Shown here piece after piece: positions 15,608 to 22,772 of a stretch of 41,734 bases of DNA. Source of the DNA: an uncultured bacterium (GTDB taxonomy: Bacteria; Patescibacteriota; Minisyncoccia; Phycocordibacterales; CAINVO01); assembly GCA_903854195.1 (NCBI GenBank), contig CAINVO010000004.1:1-41734 (forward strand), in the 5' to 3' direction. How positions within the stretch are numbered: the first letter of the stretch is position 1; each line of letters begins with the position of its first letter. The position numbers and the translations under genes are program-made. The notes below the pieces were generated by a model. That model made no database searches, had not been told where the DNA came from, and worked only from the letters and a program-made list of their open reading frames with translations.

Positions 15608-16642
15608 ATGGACAAACAACAAATAATATCACTAATAAAAGGGAAGTTATCTTCAGGAGCTATCTCTAAGGATGATTTGCTGAATATTGTAAATGAAGGT
15701 GCTTCAAATCAAAATGATTCTATTCGGCAGATGGTGAGTCATACTGATACGAATGTAGTTAAAGATGTTGAAACAGAGGATACTTCAAAAAATTTAATAC
15801 ATACTTTTTATGGCATTGGGGCAATTATTGCTATTGTAGGTGTGGTTATTTTAGTTGCTCAAAATTGGAACGAAATTGGTTTTGGAGGAAGATTGTTGGT
15901 TACATTAGGAATTTCTTTTGCTACTTATGTATCAGGTTTGCTTCTCAGAAAGGCAGAGCAAAATACTATCTCTCAGGTTATGTTTACTATTTCTGCAGCG
16001 CTTGCACCACTTGGTGTATATGTACTTCTAAGTGAGGCGTCAGTAAACTTTACATCAGGAACACAATTTTTAATTGCTTCAGCATTGTTTATTTTGTACG
16101 GTTCAGCTTTTGTTATAAGTAAGAAGAATATTTTATTTTTGATTACTGTAGCCTTTGCGACATGGGCGTACTTTGCACTTTTTGTAAATATATTTTCACA
16201 AAATTTTATTTATGATGGTAACCTGTTAAAATGGGCAACAATATTGCTAGGAGTGGCTTATATTTTTATTTCGTATGGATATAAATTTATTTTTTCATCT
16301 ACAGAGCATTCTGGCCTTAAAGAGAAGAAATCAACACAAGATGTCTTGTATGGACTAGGAACTTTGGCAATTCTTGGAGCAGGGATAATGTTAAATGGAA
16401 TTTATGATCTATTGTTTATTGCTCTAATCTTTGCTGCTTTTTATGGAAGTGTTTATCTTAGAAGTCGATCGATGCTTATTTTTGGAGCGATATTTCTCAT
16501 GGCACATATTATGAAATTAACTTCACAATATTTTGTAGATTCGATTGGCTGGCCAGTCGCTCTAATTTTTGTTGGATTTTTTGTGATCGGGGTAGGTTAC
16601 ATGACGTTCTATCTAAACAATAAATTTATATCAGGAAAATAG
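15608..16642 (+). CDS. DUF2157-like polytopic membrane protein
   Basis: 344 residues. The first ~60 residues are soluble and helical (KGKLSSGAISKDDLLNIV). Then come about ten membrane segments, beginning with FYGIGAIIAIVGVVILVAQN, the characteristic start of DUF2157 proteins (a helix followed by AQNWNEIG). Function unknown. It starts 4 nt after the preceding stop with no promoter of its own, so the two membrane proteins form a small operon. Confidence 0.7.
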   Translation: MDKQQIISLIKGKLSSGAISKDDLLNIVNEGASNQNDSIRQMVSHTDTNVVKDVETEDTSKNLIHTFYGIGAIIAIVGVVILVAQNWNEIGFGGRLLVTLGISFATYVSGLLLRKAEQNTISQVMFTISAALAPLGVYVLLSEASVNFTSGTQFLIASALFILYGSAFVISKKNILFLITVAFATWAYFALFVNIFSQNFIYDGNLLKWATILLGVAYIFISYGYKFIFSSTEHSGLKEKKSTQDVLYGLGTLAILGAGIMLNGIYDLLFIALIFAAFYGSVYLRSRSMLIFGAIFLMAHIMKLTSQYFVDSIGWPVALIFVGFFVIGVGYMTFYLNNKFISGK

Positions 16643-16682
16643 CATCCTGTAATAAAACTGATTCTAAATTGTAATAATAAAG

Positions 16683-17459
16683 ATGCCTGAAAACAAAAGA
16701 GATTGGAGTGTTTTTATAAGCAGTATATTTTTTGTTTTGGGCTTTTCTATTATCTTTTCACTAGTCGGAATACTTTTGCAAACTGCGCTTTCTCATTCAG
16801 GCCCCGTCGTAGGTGTGTGGCTTGGACGAATAGGAGGTGTGATAATCATTTTTTTTGGTCTATTTCTTCTTGGTCTTATCTCTCCAAGTTTTTTACAACA
16901 AAAGCATGGTTTTCTTGTAAAAAGAAAATTTAAGTCTTATTACGTAACTTCTTTTGTTTTCGGTGCCGCTTTTGCTGTAGGTTGGACACCTTGCGTTAGT
17001 GCAGCCCTTGGAGCTATCCTAGCTTTGGCAGCAACGCAAGCCGCAAGTGCTTTTATTCTTTTATTTTCTTATACTCTTGGTATTGGCGTACCATTTCTAC
17101 TTGTTGGTCTTTTTACTAATCAGGCCCAAAATCTTATTGATAGAGCGGGAAAATGGATTTCATATTTTCAGTATATTTTTGGGGCGCTACTCGTGCTTAT
17201 GGGAATTTTTATATTTACGGGAGATCTTAGTAAAATTGCCAACTTTCAATTTTTAACTAGTATCTTAACTTCACTAAATTTTGGAACAAGTGTAGGGGGA
17301 GATATTCATTCACTTAATATTATAAACATACTAGTAGCTTTTTTTGCAGGCCTAGGTTCATTTTTAAGTCCATGTATTTTACCAATTATCCCAGGATTCT
17401 TGACGTACCTTGCTTCAACATCTGTTAAGAATTCTGAGATAAATAATTTGCAAAAATAA
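16683..17459 (+). CDS. ccdA: CcdA-like thiol-electron transporter with rearranged helix order
   Basis: 258 residues, six predicted membrane segments (~9-33, 43-67, 84-115, 117-140, 156-178, 212-240). CcdA/DsbD carries electrons across the membrane with one cysteine in helix 1 (SPCxxPLxP) and one in helix 4 (GWTPC). Here GWTPCVSAALGAIL is in the third segment, while SFLSPCILPIIPGFL, normally the N-terminal helix, is at the C-terminus. The N-terminus begins with GFSIIFSLVGILL, normally helix 2. That is a circular permutation of the usual order. It is followed 1 nt later by a DipZ-like thioredoxin, its likely electron acceptor. The start ATG follows a 40-nt gap with only a weak TAATAA. Confidence 0.8.
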   Translation: MPENKRDWSVFISSIFFVLGFSIIFSLVGILLQTALSHSGPVVGVWLGRIGGVIIIFFGLFLLGLISPSFLQQKHGFLVKRKFKSYYVTSFVFGAAFAVGWTPCVSAALGAILALAATQAASAFILLFSYTLGIGVPFLLVGLFTNQAQNLIDRAGKWISYFQYIFGALLVLMGIFIFTGDLSKIANFQFLTSILTSLNFGTSVGGDIHSLNIINILVAFFAGLGSFLSPCILPIIPGFLTYLASTSVKNSEINNLQK

Positions 17460-17460
17460 A

Positions 17461-18636
17461 ATGATTAAATCAAATCCAAAAACAAAAAATATTATTCTCG
17501 GACTTGTAGTTCTGATTATTGTTTTTTTGATCTGGTATTTGGAATCAAAAAAGCCAGTCGTTTTAGGTGGAGGGTTGTCGACGGGAAAGGATCTTTTGAT
17601 AAATACGGCAAGTTCATCAAAAAACACCCTAGGTTTTGTTTCAGATCGCTCTTCAATTGTGGAGCAAAAAAACACAAAGTATTCAAAAGCAAAGGAGATT
17701 CAGGATCCACAAGGGTTTGTGAACTCAGCACCATTTACACTTTCTAATATCGCTGGAAAAAAAGTTATTCTTTTGGATTTTTGGACATATAGCTGTATAA
17801 ATTGTCAGCGGACGATCCCATATCTAAATGCCTGGTATAAAAAATACAAGGATCTCGGTCTAGAAATTGTTGGAATTCATACTCCAGAATTTGATTTTGA
17901 GAAAGACTATAACAATGTTTCAAAAGCCGTTTCGGATCTTGGAATAAGATATCCTGTTGTTCTTGATAGTAACCAAGGTACATGGAATGCTTATGCCAAT
18001 TTATATTGGCCACATGAATATCTTGTAGACATTGATGGATTTATTGTCCATGATCATATTGGAGAGGGTTCATATAGTGACACGGAACAAGCAATCCAAA
18101 ATGCACTAAAAGAAAGAAGTGATGCTTTGGGACTTGGGTTGAATATTCCAACATCAATAGTCAGTCCGTCTGACGCTATTAGTTTGAATCAGTCGCGAGT
18201 GGGAAGTCAGGAAACTTATTTTGGATCGGACAGAAATGTTTATCTTGAAAATGGAAAACAGGGAACCACAGGATCCCAAAGTTTGTTGTTGCCTACAAAT
18301 CAATCAGGTTTAAAATATGGAGCATTGTATCTTGGTGGTGTGTGGAATTTTACTGGTGAGTATGCAGAAAATACTAGCGCTACTGCAAAAATTTTATATC
18401 ACTATGATGCAAAAAATGTTTATTTTGTAGCAAGCGGAGACAGTTCGATTTTAAGTGGAACTTCTTCTGCCGGGGTACCAATAAAAATATTTCAGGATGG
18501 TAAACTGATAAATACAATGATAATTAAAAGTAATAAACTTTATACTCTTATTCAGGGGTCAGATTATGGGCAACACGATTTAGAAATTGAAGTTGATGGC
18601 TCTGGGCTTCAGGCGTTCACATTTACTTTTGGATAA
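17461..18636 (+). CDS. Membrane-anchored DipZ/TlpA-like thioredoxin
   Basis: 391 residues. N-terminal anchor (NIILGLVVLIIVFLIWYL), then a thioredoxin-fold domain ~85-225 with the redox pair CINC (C112/C115) in FWTYSCINCQRTIPYL and HTPEFDFEKDY, both typical of the soluble part of DipZ. The remaining ~165 residues are beta-rich (GALYLGGVWNFTGEY...), like the C-terminal carbohydrate-binding-type domain of DipZ. In DipZ, CcdA and thioredoxin are one chain; here they are two genes 1 nt apart. It probably receives electrons from the CcdA-like protein and reduces exported disulfides. Confidence 0.88.
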   Translation: MIKSNPKTKNIILGLVVLIIVFLIWYLESKKPVVLGGGLSTGKDLLINTASSSKNTLGFVSDRSSIVEQKNTKYSKAKEIQDPQGFVNSAPFTLSNIAGKKVILLDFWTYSCINCQRTIPYLNAWYKKYKDLGLEIVGIHTPEFDFEKDYNNVSKAVSDLGIRYPVVLDSNQGTWNAYANLYWPHEYLVDIDGFIVHDHIGEGSYSDTEQAIQNALKERSDALGLGLNIPTSIVSPSDAISLNQSRVGSQETYFGSDRNVYLENGKQGTTGSQSLLLPTNQSGLKYGALYLGGVWNFTGEYAENTSATAKILYHYDAKNVYFVASGDSSILSGTSSAGVPIKIFQDGKLINTMIIKSNKLYTLIQGSDYGQHDLEIEVDGSGLQAFTFTFG

Positions 18637-18644
18637 TTATTTTG

Positions 18645-18812
18645 TTTTTAGATACTTTACTCCCATCATTTTTTAAGCTAGTCTTGCCTCAGAGTCAGAT
18701 AAAACTGACATTATTAGTTTGGAATACTCACAAGGTATTTCAACAAGCCTATACCGCGCGGCTTTAAAGCGTGACAATCGAACATTGAAATCAAATTAAA
18801 GGAGGATTTCTA
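18645..18812 (+). promoter_or_regulatory. Structured leader RNA of pyrD-pyrC (copy 1 of a duplicated motif)
   Basis: Related to 20933-21101 upstream of pyrE-pyrF. They align almost without gaps, and both contain AGTCTTGCC, ACAAGG, GGCTTTAAAG and CAATCGAACATTGAAATCAA (20 nt, identical). Hairpin GTCAG (18694-18698)/CTGAC (18705-18709) appears as GCCAG/CTGGC in copy 2. H-type pseudoknot: AAGCC (18745-18749)/GGCTT (18760-18764) interleaved with CGCGC (18755-18759)/GCGTG (18769-18773); copy 2 has CACAC/GTGTG. These changes preserve pairing. It ends in a strong Shine-Dalgarno (AAAGGAGG). Probable cis-regulatory RNA or riboswitch; ligand unknown. Confidence 0.75.
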
Positions 18813-19766
18813 ATGATAAAGCTATCTAACGGCCATGAGTTTGAATACATGGTCGCATCTGGAGCCTTAGCTTTTGATGGCAAAGGCTGGCTTTGGGAAC
18901 GGCCACTTGTGTGGCTAGGATTGATCAAACCAGAGCTTTTTACTGTCGTGATTAAAACCCTAACGCTTCATCCGCGTAAAGGGAATTTGCGATGGTGGAA
19001 ACCTTGGGAATGTGTCAGTTTAATTCCCGGAGGATCGGTCAACAAAATCGGTTTAACCAACAAGGGTATTCGTTGGTGGTGTGAAAACATCGGATGGAAT
19101 ATTGATTATCAAAAATACCCTACAGTGGGTTCAATTTTTGGTGATCAAGATGAATTGGTGGAAATGGCAGAAATTTTGAATAGTTTTGATTTTGTTGCAC
19201 TAGAGGTTAATCCTTCATGTCCAAACACAGGTCATTCTTTTCAAACAACTGAAGATATTATCAAAATGGTTAAGGCTGTTAAGAAAATATCGTTCCATCC
19301 CATCATCGTCAAAGTCTCCGTTGATCAGGACATCGTGGCGATCGCAAACGGTCTCGAAGGTGTTGCTGAAGCTGTATCACTAAACAGTGTGCCCTGGAAG
19401 ACGGCATATAAAAATGGCGAAATAACACCACTATGGAAACTTGAAGAAAAAGTTGGTGGTGGAGGTGGCGGTGTGTCAGGAAAGCCTGCGCAAAAATTCA
19501 ACTGGGCAGCGGTAAATAAGCTCGCTGTTCATAGCCACTCAATGCCAATCATTGGACCAAGTGTTATGAAGTACGAAGACATGGAGACTGTTCGCCGTGC
19601 CGGTGCACGGGCCGTTAGTTTTGGAGCGATCCATCTTGCGGAATATCCAGTCTGGCTTAGGCCTTGGTCCATTTTCACCCAACCATGCAAACCGACAAGG
19701 TTTGTCCAAAGAGAAAAAGAAGAGCAAAAGAAAAGGAAAGAAAAGCATGAACCAAAAACAAATTGA
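18813..19766 (+). CDS. pyrD: Dihydroorotate dehydrogenase
   Basis: 317 residues. FMN-dependent oxidation of dihydroorotate to orotate, fourth step of UMP synthesis. Visible motifs in order: VVIKTLTLHPRKGN (flavin and substrate lysine near 48), LEVNPSCPNTG (133-138), IIVKVSVD (Lys near 167), GGVSGKP (219-225, FMN phosphate) and a RAVSFGAIHL segment. No N-terminal membrane helix, so a soluble class 1-like enzyme is likelier than class 2. The basic tail (EKEEQKKRKEKHEPKTN) includes codons overlapping pyrC by 20 nt. It is preceded by AAAGGAGG. GC content and codon use look higher and more balanced than in neighbouring genes. Confidence 0.88.
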   Translation: MIKLSNGHEFEYMVASGALAFDGKGWLWERPLVWLGLIKPELFTVVIKTLTLHPRKGNLRWWKPWECVSLIPGGSVNKIGLTNKGIRWWCENIGWNIDYQKYPTVGSIFGDQDELVEMAEILNSFDFVALEVNPSCPNTGHSFQTTEDIIKMVKAVKKISFHPIIVKVSVDQDIVAIANGLEGVAEAVSLNSVPWKTAYKNGEITPLWKLEEKVGGGGGGVSGKPAQKFNWAAVNKLAVHSHSMPIIGPSVMKYEDMETVRRAGARAVSFGAIHLAEYPVWLRPWSIFTQPCKPTRFVQREKEEQKKRKEKHEPKTN

Positions 19767-20823
19767 ATCGATAACAATTCCTCGGTGGTTTGATCGCCAT
19801 CTACACATTCGCGACGGCGACATGATGAGAAAGGTTCTTCCGTCTACGCTCAACCAGCGTGCGACAGGAGCGGTCATTATGCCGAACTTGATTGATCCGA
19901 TTTCGACGGTCGAGAAAGCTATGGATTACCGGCAACGGATCCAGTTTGCAATCAATGCCGTCTTTACAGGACAAACAGCCAACAGTGACTTCTTGCCATG
20001 TATGACGCTCTATCTCACGGACCAAATAAGTCCCGAAGAAGTGGTCCGTGGTTTTGACCAAGGGGCCTGGAGCGGTGTTAAGTTGTACATGGCTGATCAA
20101 CAAGGTCAGGGTGGTACAACAGGATCACATAGTGGAGTAAAAAATCTCCTCGGCCGATATCGTGTGTTTGAGGCTATGGAAAAGCACGGCATTCCACTTC
20201 TCGGGCACTTCGAAGCTGTGGAAAGAGTGGTTGATGAGTTCGATCGAGAGGTTGTTTCTCTCGAGCGAGATTTGATGCCAATCCTAAAATCGTTCCCTAA
20301 TCTGGAAGTGGTATTTGAACATATCACAGACGGTCGGGCAGCTGATTTTGTGGCCGAAGCCGATCATAAAATTAACGCAACGGTGACTGTTCAACACATG
20401 ACACTAAACCGGAATGAAATGTTTTGGGGTGGAATGAATCCTGTGAACTATTGCAAGCCAGTCCCGAAGCGTGAAGAACATCGGCAAAAGGTAAGACGGT
20501 ATGTGACATCCGGACACCCCCGTTTTGGAGCAGGTACAGACTCGGCTCCGCATGACGTTAGTGCGAAGTCTCGCTGCTCTGGGTGTGCTGCTGGTATCTT
20601 TACTGCTGACTCAGCAGTTGAAAGGTACACAGCTATATTCGAGGAAGATGATGCTTTGCAGCATCTTGGTCCATTCTTATCCGAAAACTTTCTCCATATC
20701 TATGGTCGAAAGGTTAGTGATGAGATGATGACCATCGAGCACAAAACTTCTGTCATTCCTGAATACATTGGAGGTGTGAAAGTTTTCCAAGCAGGGTCAA
20801 CCTTGCAATGGAAGCTTGTATAA
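19747..20823 (+). CDS. pyrC: Dihydroorotase
   Basis: 358 residues, cytoplasmic zinc amidohydrolase closing carbamoyl-aspartate to dihydroorotate. Class II (E. coli PyrC-type) layout: DRHLHIRDG with the HxH pair H18/H20, carbamylated lysine K112 in SGVKLY, H154 in LLGHFEAV, H192 in VFEHITDG, an NRNEMFWGGMNP block and D265 in GAGTDSAPHD. The ATG at 19747 is chosen because it begins just before the conserved N-terminus and overlaps pyrD by 20 nt with AAAGGAAAG upstream. The longer open frame is a pyrD shadow. It is followed by a terminator at 20868. Confidence 0.92.
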   Translation: MNQKQIESITIPRWFDRHLHIRDGDMMRKVLPSTLNQRATGAVIMPNLIDPISTVEKAMDYRQRIQFAINAVFTGQTANSDFLPCMTLYLTDQISPEEVVRGFDQGAWSGVKLYMADQQGQGGTTGSHSGVKNLLGRYRVFEAMEKHGIPLLGHFEAVERVVDEFDREVVSLERDLMPILKSFPNLEVVFEHITDGRAADFVAEADHKINATVTVQHMTLNRNEMFWGGMNPVNYCKPVPKREEHRQKVRRYVTSGHPRFGAGTDSAPHDVSAKSRCSGCAAGIFTADSAVERYTAIFEEDDALQHLGPFLSENFLHIYGRKVSDEMMTIEHKTSVIPEYIGGVKVFQAGSTLQWKLV

Positions 20824-20867
20824 AACTCAAGTAATTCGAAAAACAAAAAAAGCTAATTAAAACAAAC

Positions 20868-20903
20868 ACAGCCCCACACTCAAAAAGTGTGTGGGCTGTT
20901 TTC
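20868..20903 (+). terminator. Terminator of the pyrD-pyrC unit
   Basis: ACAGCCC...CACACT (20868-20880) pairs with AGTGTG-T-GGGCTGT (20886-20899) with one bulge, then T-run. It is nearly the same sequence as the terminator after pyrF. Confidence 0.85.
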
Positions 20904-20932
20904 TTATGCTTTCCAATTATTCATTATTCCTG

Positions 20933-21101
20933 TTTTGTAGACTTTACTCATTTCCATTTTTAAGTTAGTCTTGCCCCAGAGCCAGGTAGTCTGGCGTTTT
21001 ATAGTTGAAATATCTAACAAGGTGTTTTGACAAGCCTGAAACACACGGCTTTAAAGTGTGGCAATCGAACATTGAAATCAAGTTAAGAAGGAAAATATTC
21101 T
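20933..21101 (+). promoter_or_regulatory. Structured leader RNA of pyrE-pyrF (copy 2 of a duplicated motif)
   Basis: Second copy of the pyr leader. Hairpin GCCAG (20981-20985)/CTGGC (20991-20995). Pseudoknot AAGCC (21032-21036)/GGCTT (21047-21051) interleaved with CACAC (21042-21046)/GTGTG (21056-21060), connector TAAA. The distance from the AGTCTTGCC block to the ATG is within 2 nt of copy 1. It ends in AAGAAGGAAAA ahead of the pyrE ATG. Confidence 0.75.
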
Positions 21102-21790
21102 ATGAATAATTGTACCGAACGCTGGATTAAGGAATACAAGAAAAGGGGAGCGCTCTGGCTTCACGACAACAACCCTGTTCGCCCGCACGCATTGCTTACT
21201 TCTGGTAAACACAGTGGCGGTTTTTTTAACAGCGGGCTTGTGCTCGAAGATCCATTTCTTTTGGATAAGGCATGCCAAGATCTGTTGGTCCTCCTTACGG
21301 GGGCGGGATGTACGGTCTATAAGGATGTTCATCGTGTGGTCGGTCCCGCAATGGGGGCTATCACTCTTGCACATTCCTTGGCATATCGGATTGCAGGGGT
21401 AACTTTTTCTAGTCAGTGCTTCTGCTCATACACTGAAAAAGAAGTTCTCGACGGGGAAAATACCATGGTGTTCAAGAGAACAAGTGTCAAAGACGGAGAG
21501 TCCGTTCTTGCCGTTGAAGACGTTTTGACCACAGGGGGAAGCGTTGACCTTACAACAACAGCAATCGAAAAAAAGGCGGAATCGTCTTGCCTTACGTTGT
21601 CGTTCTTGTGAACCGTTCTGGTCTCACGGAAATCAATGGTAAAAAAATTATTGCCTTGATCGATCGGCCCATGCCAATGTGGGCGCCAGATGACTGTCCG
21701 CTTTGTGCGGCGGGATCCGAAGCGATTCGCCCAAAAGGCGCGGAAAGCTGGGAACGCTTGAATGCAGACTATTTGAGTCTCCAAGTTTGA
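21102..21790 (+). CDS. pyrE: Orotate phosphoribosyltransferase, split by a -1 frameshift
   Basis: The first frame (21102-21611) carries the N-terminal part: HALLTSGKHSGGFF, VGPAMGAITLA and the PRPP-binding loop VLAVEDVLTTGGSV. It then runs out of family sequence and stops. The continuation (GGIVLPYVVVLVNRSG ... DCPLCAAGSEAIRPKGAESW) is in the -1 frame and ends at 21790. The switch falls at A-AAA-AAG (21569-21575), a canonical slippery heptamer in the correct register: 158 codons before and 71 after give 229 residues, a full-length enzyme. It may be programmed frameshifting, transcriptional slippage on A7, a sequencing indel or a young pseudogene. PyrE joins orotate and PRPP to give OMP. pyrF follows after 43 nt. 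Confidence 0.82.
21569..21575 (+). other. Slippery heptamer A-AAA-AAG in pyrE
   Basis: In the zero frame the codons are GAA AAA AAG; a -1 slip leads directly to GGC GGA ATC and the conserved C-terminal half. It is the same heptamer that drives dnaX frameshifting in E. coli. No properly spaced upstream Shine-Dalgarno or obvious downstream stem was found by eye. Confidence 0.7.
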
Positions 21791-21833
21791 GTCACAGTTC
21801 AACAAGTCAAAGAGAATAAAGGAAAAATAGAAA

Positions 21834-22592
21834 ATGGCGAAAAAAAAGAAACTAACTCCAGCGGAACGTTTGATTGTTGCAGCTGATTTTAAGCCGCAAC
21901 GTTCATCAAGTAATTCTGGTTCACTACTGGCTCAAATTTACATGATGGGGCTTTGTAACCATTTGAGAGGAACGGGTGTTTATATCAAAGTAAATTCAGC
22001 CCTGCGTGCTGTAGGTTACCCCTTGATTGACATCATTCATGATAATGGGCTCAAGTGTTTTGCAGATTTAAAGCTGTATGACATCAGCGAGACCCTTGCG
22101 ACAGATGGTGAGCTTTTGTTTGATAAAAAACCTGAGCTTTTAACAACCGTGTGTTCTTGTGGCTCCAAAGCCATTTCGGCACTCAAGAAAGTTCTGCCGG
22201 AAACGGAAGTTCTCGGTGTGACAGTTCTTACTAGTCTAACCGAAGAAGATTCCATGATGATCCACGGAGTATCAATATCAAGAGCGGTTCTATCGATGGC
22301 AAAAATTGGATTAGAATCTAGTCTTGATGGTTTTATTTCTTCGCCAGCTGAGGCGGATATGCTTCGTAGGTTGGTAGGTGAAAACAAAACCATCAACACC
22401 CCAGGTATTCGCCCGACATGGGCGATTGTCAAAGGTGACGATCAAAATCCAGATCGTATTATGACACCGGCAAAAGCTATCAAAGCTGGCGCTGACAGAA
22501 TTGTGGTGGGACGTCCTATTGTCCAAGCTGGCAATCCTCTCGATGCCGTAAAACGAACAATCGATGAGATTGCTCAGGCGCTAGAGATGTAA
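21834..22592 (+). CDS. pyrF: Orotidine 5'-phosphate decarboxylase
   Basis: 252 residues, decarboxylates OMP to UMP, the last step of the pathway. Motifs: LIVAADFKP near the N-terminus, the catalytic DxKxxD in FADLKLYDI (D78, K80, D83), then NTPGIRPTWA for phosphate binding and DRIVVGRPI near the end. The usual TIM-barrel order is complete. A purine-rich AAAGGAAAAAT precedes the ATG. It is second in the pyrE-pyrF unit and is followed by a terminator nearly identical to that of pyrC. Confidence 0.93.
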   Translation: MAKKKKLTPAERLIVAADFKPQRSSSNSGSLLAQIYMMGLCNHLRGTGVYIKVNSALRAVGYPLIDIIHDNGLKCFADLKLYDISETLATDGELLFDKKPELLTTVCSCGSKAISALKKVLPETEVLGVTVLTSLTEEDSMMIHGVSISRAVLSMAKIGLESSLDGFISSPAEADMLRRLVGENKTINTPGIRPTWAIVKGDDQNPDRIMTPAKAIKAGADRIVVGRPIVQAGNPLDAVKRTIDEIAQALEM

Positions 22593-22644
22593 TAAATCTT
22601 AATACCTATAGTCACTAGAAATAAAATTGATTCAAAAAACAAAC

Positions 22645-22680
22645 ACAGCCCCGCACTCAAAAAGTGTGTGGGCTGTTTTC
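22645..22680 (+). terminator. Terminator of the pyrE-pyrF unit
   Basis: ACAGCCC stem with the same CTCAAAAAG loop region and TGGGCTGT 3' arm as the terminator at 20868, then T-run. The rest of 22681-22772 shows no clear element. Confidence 0.85.
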
Positions 22681-22772
22681 TTGTGTTTATTAAATAATAT
22701 CAAGCTTTGTATACCTTTTGCGCCTGTTTATGTTATCATTAATGAATAATAATAAGCTAAAATTTAAATAAA

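Noticed and set aside
18690-18710. PyrR-binding loop in the pyr leaders
   Set aside because: Only CAGAG is shared with the PyrR consensus; the surrounding hairpin does not have the PyrR loop layout, and no antiterminator/terminator pair follows.
21587-21790. Separate 67-codon gene after pyrE
   Set aside because: Its sequence is the conserved C-terminal half of orotate phosphoribosyltransferase and joins the first half at the slippery heptamer; it is not an independent gene.
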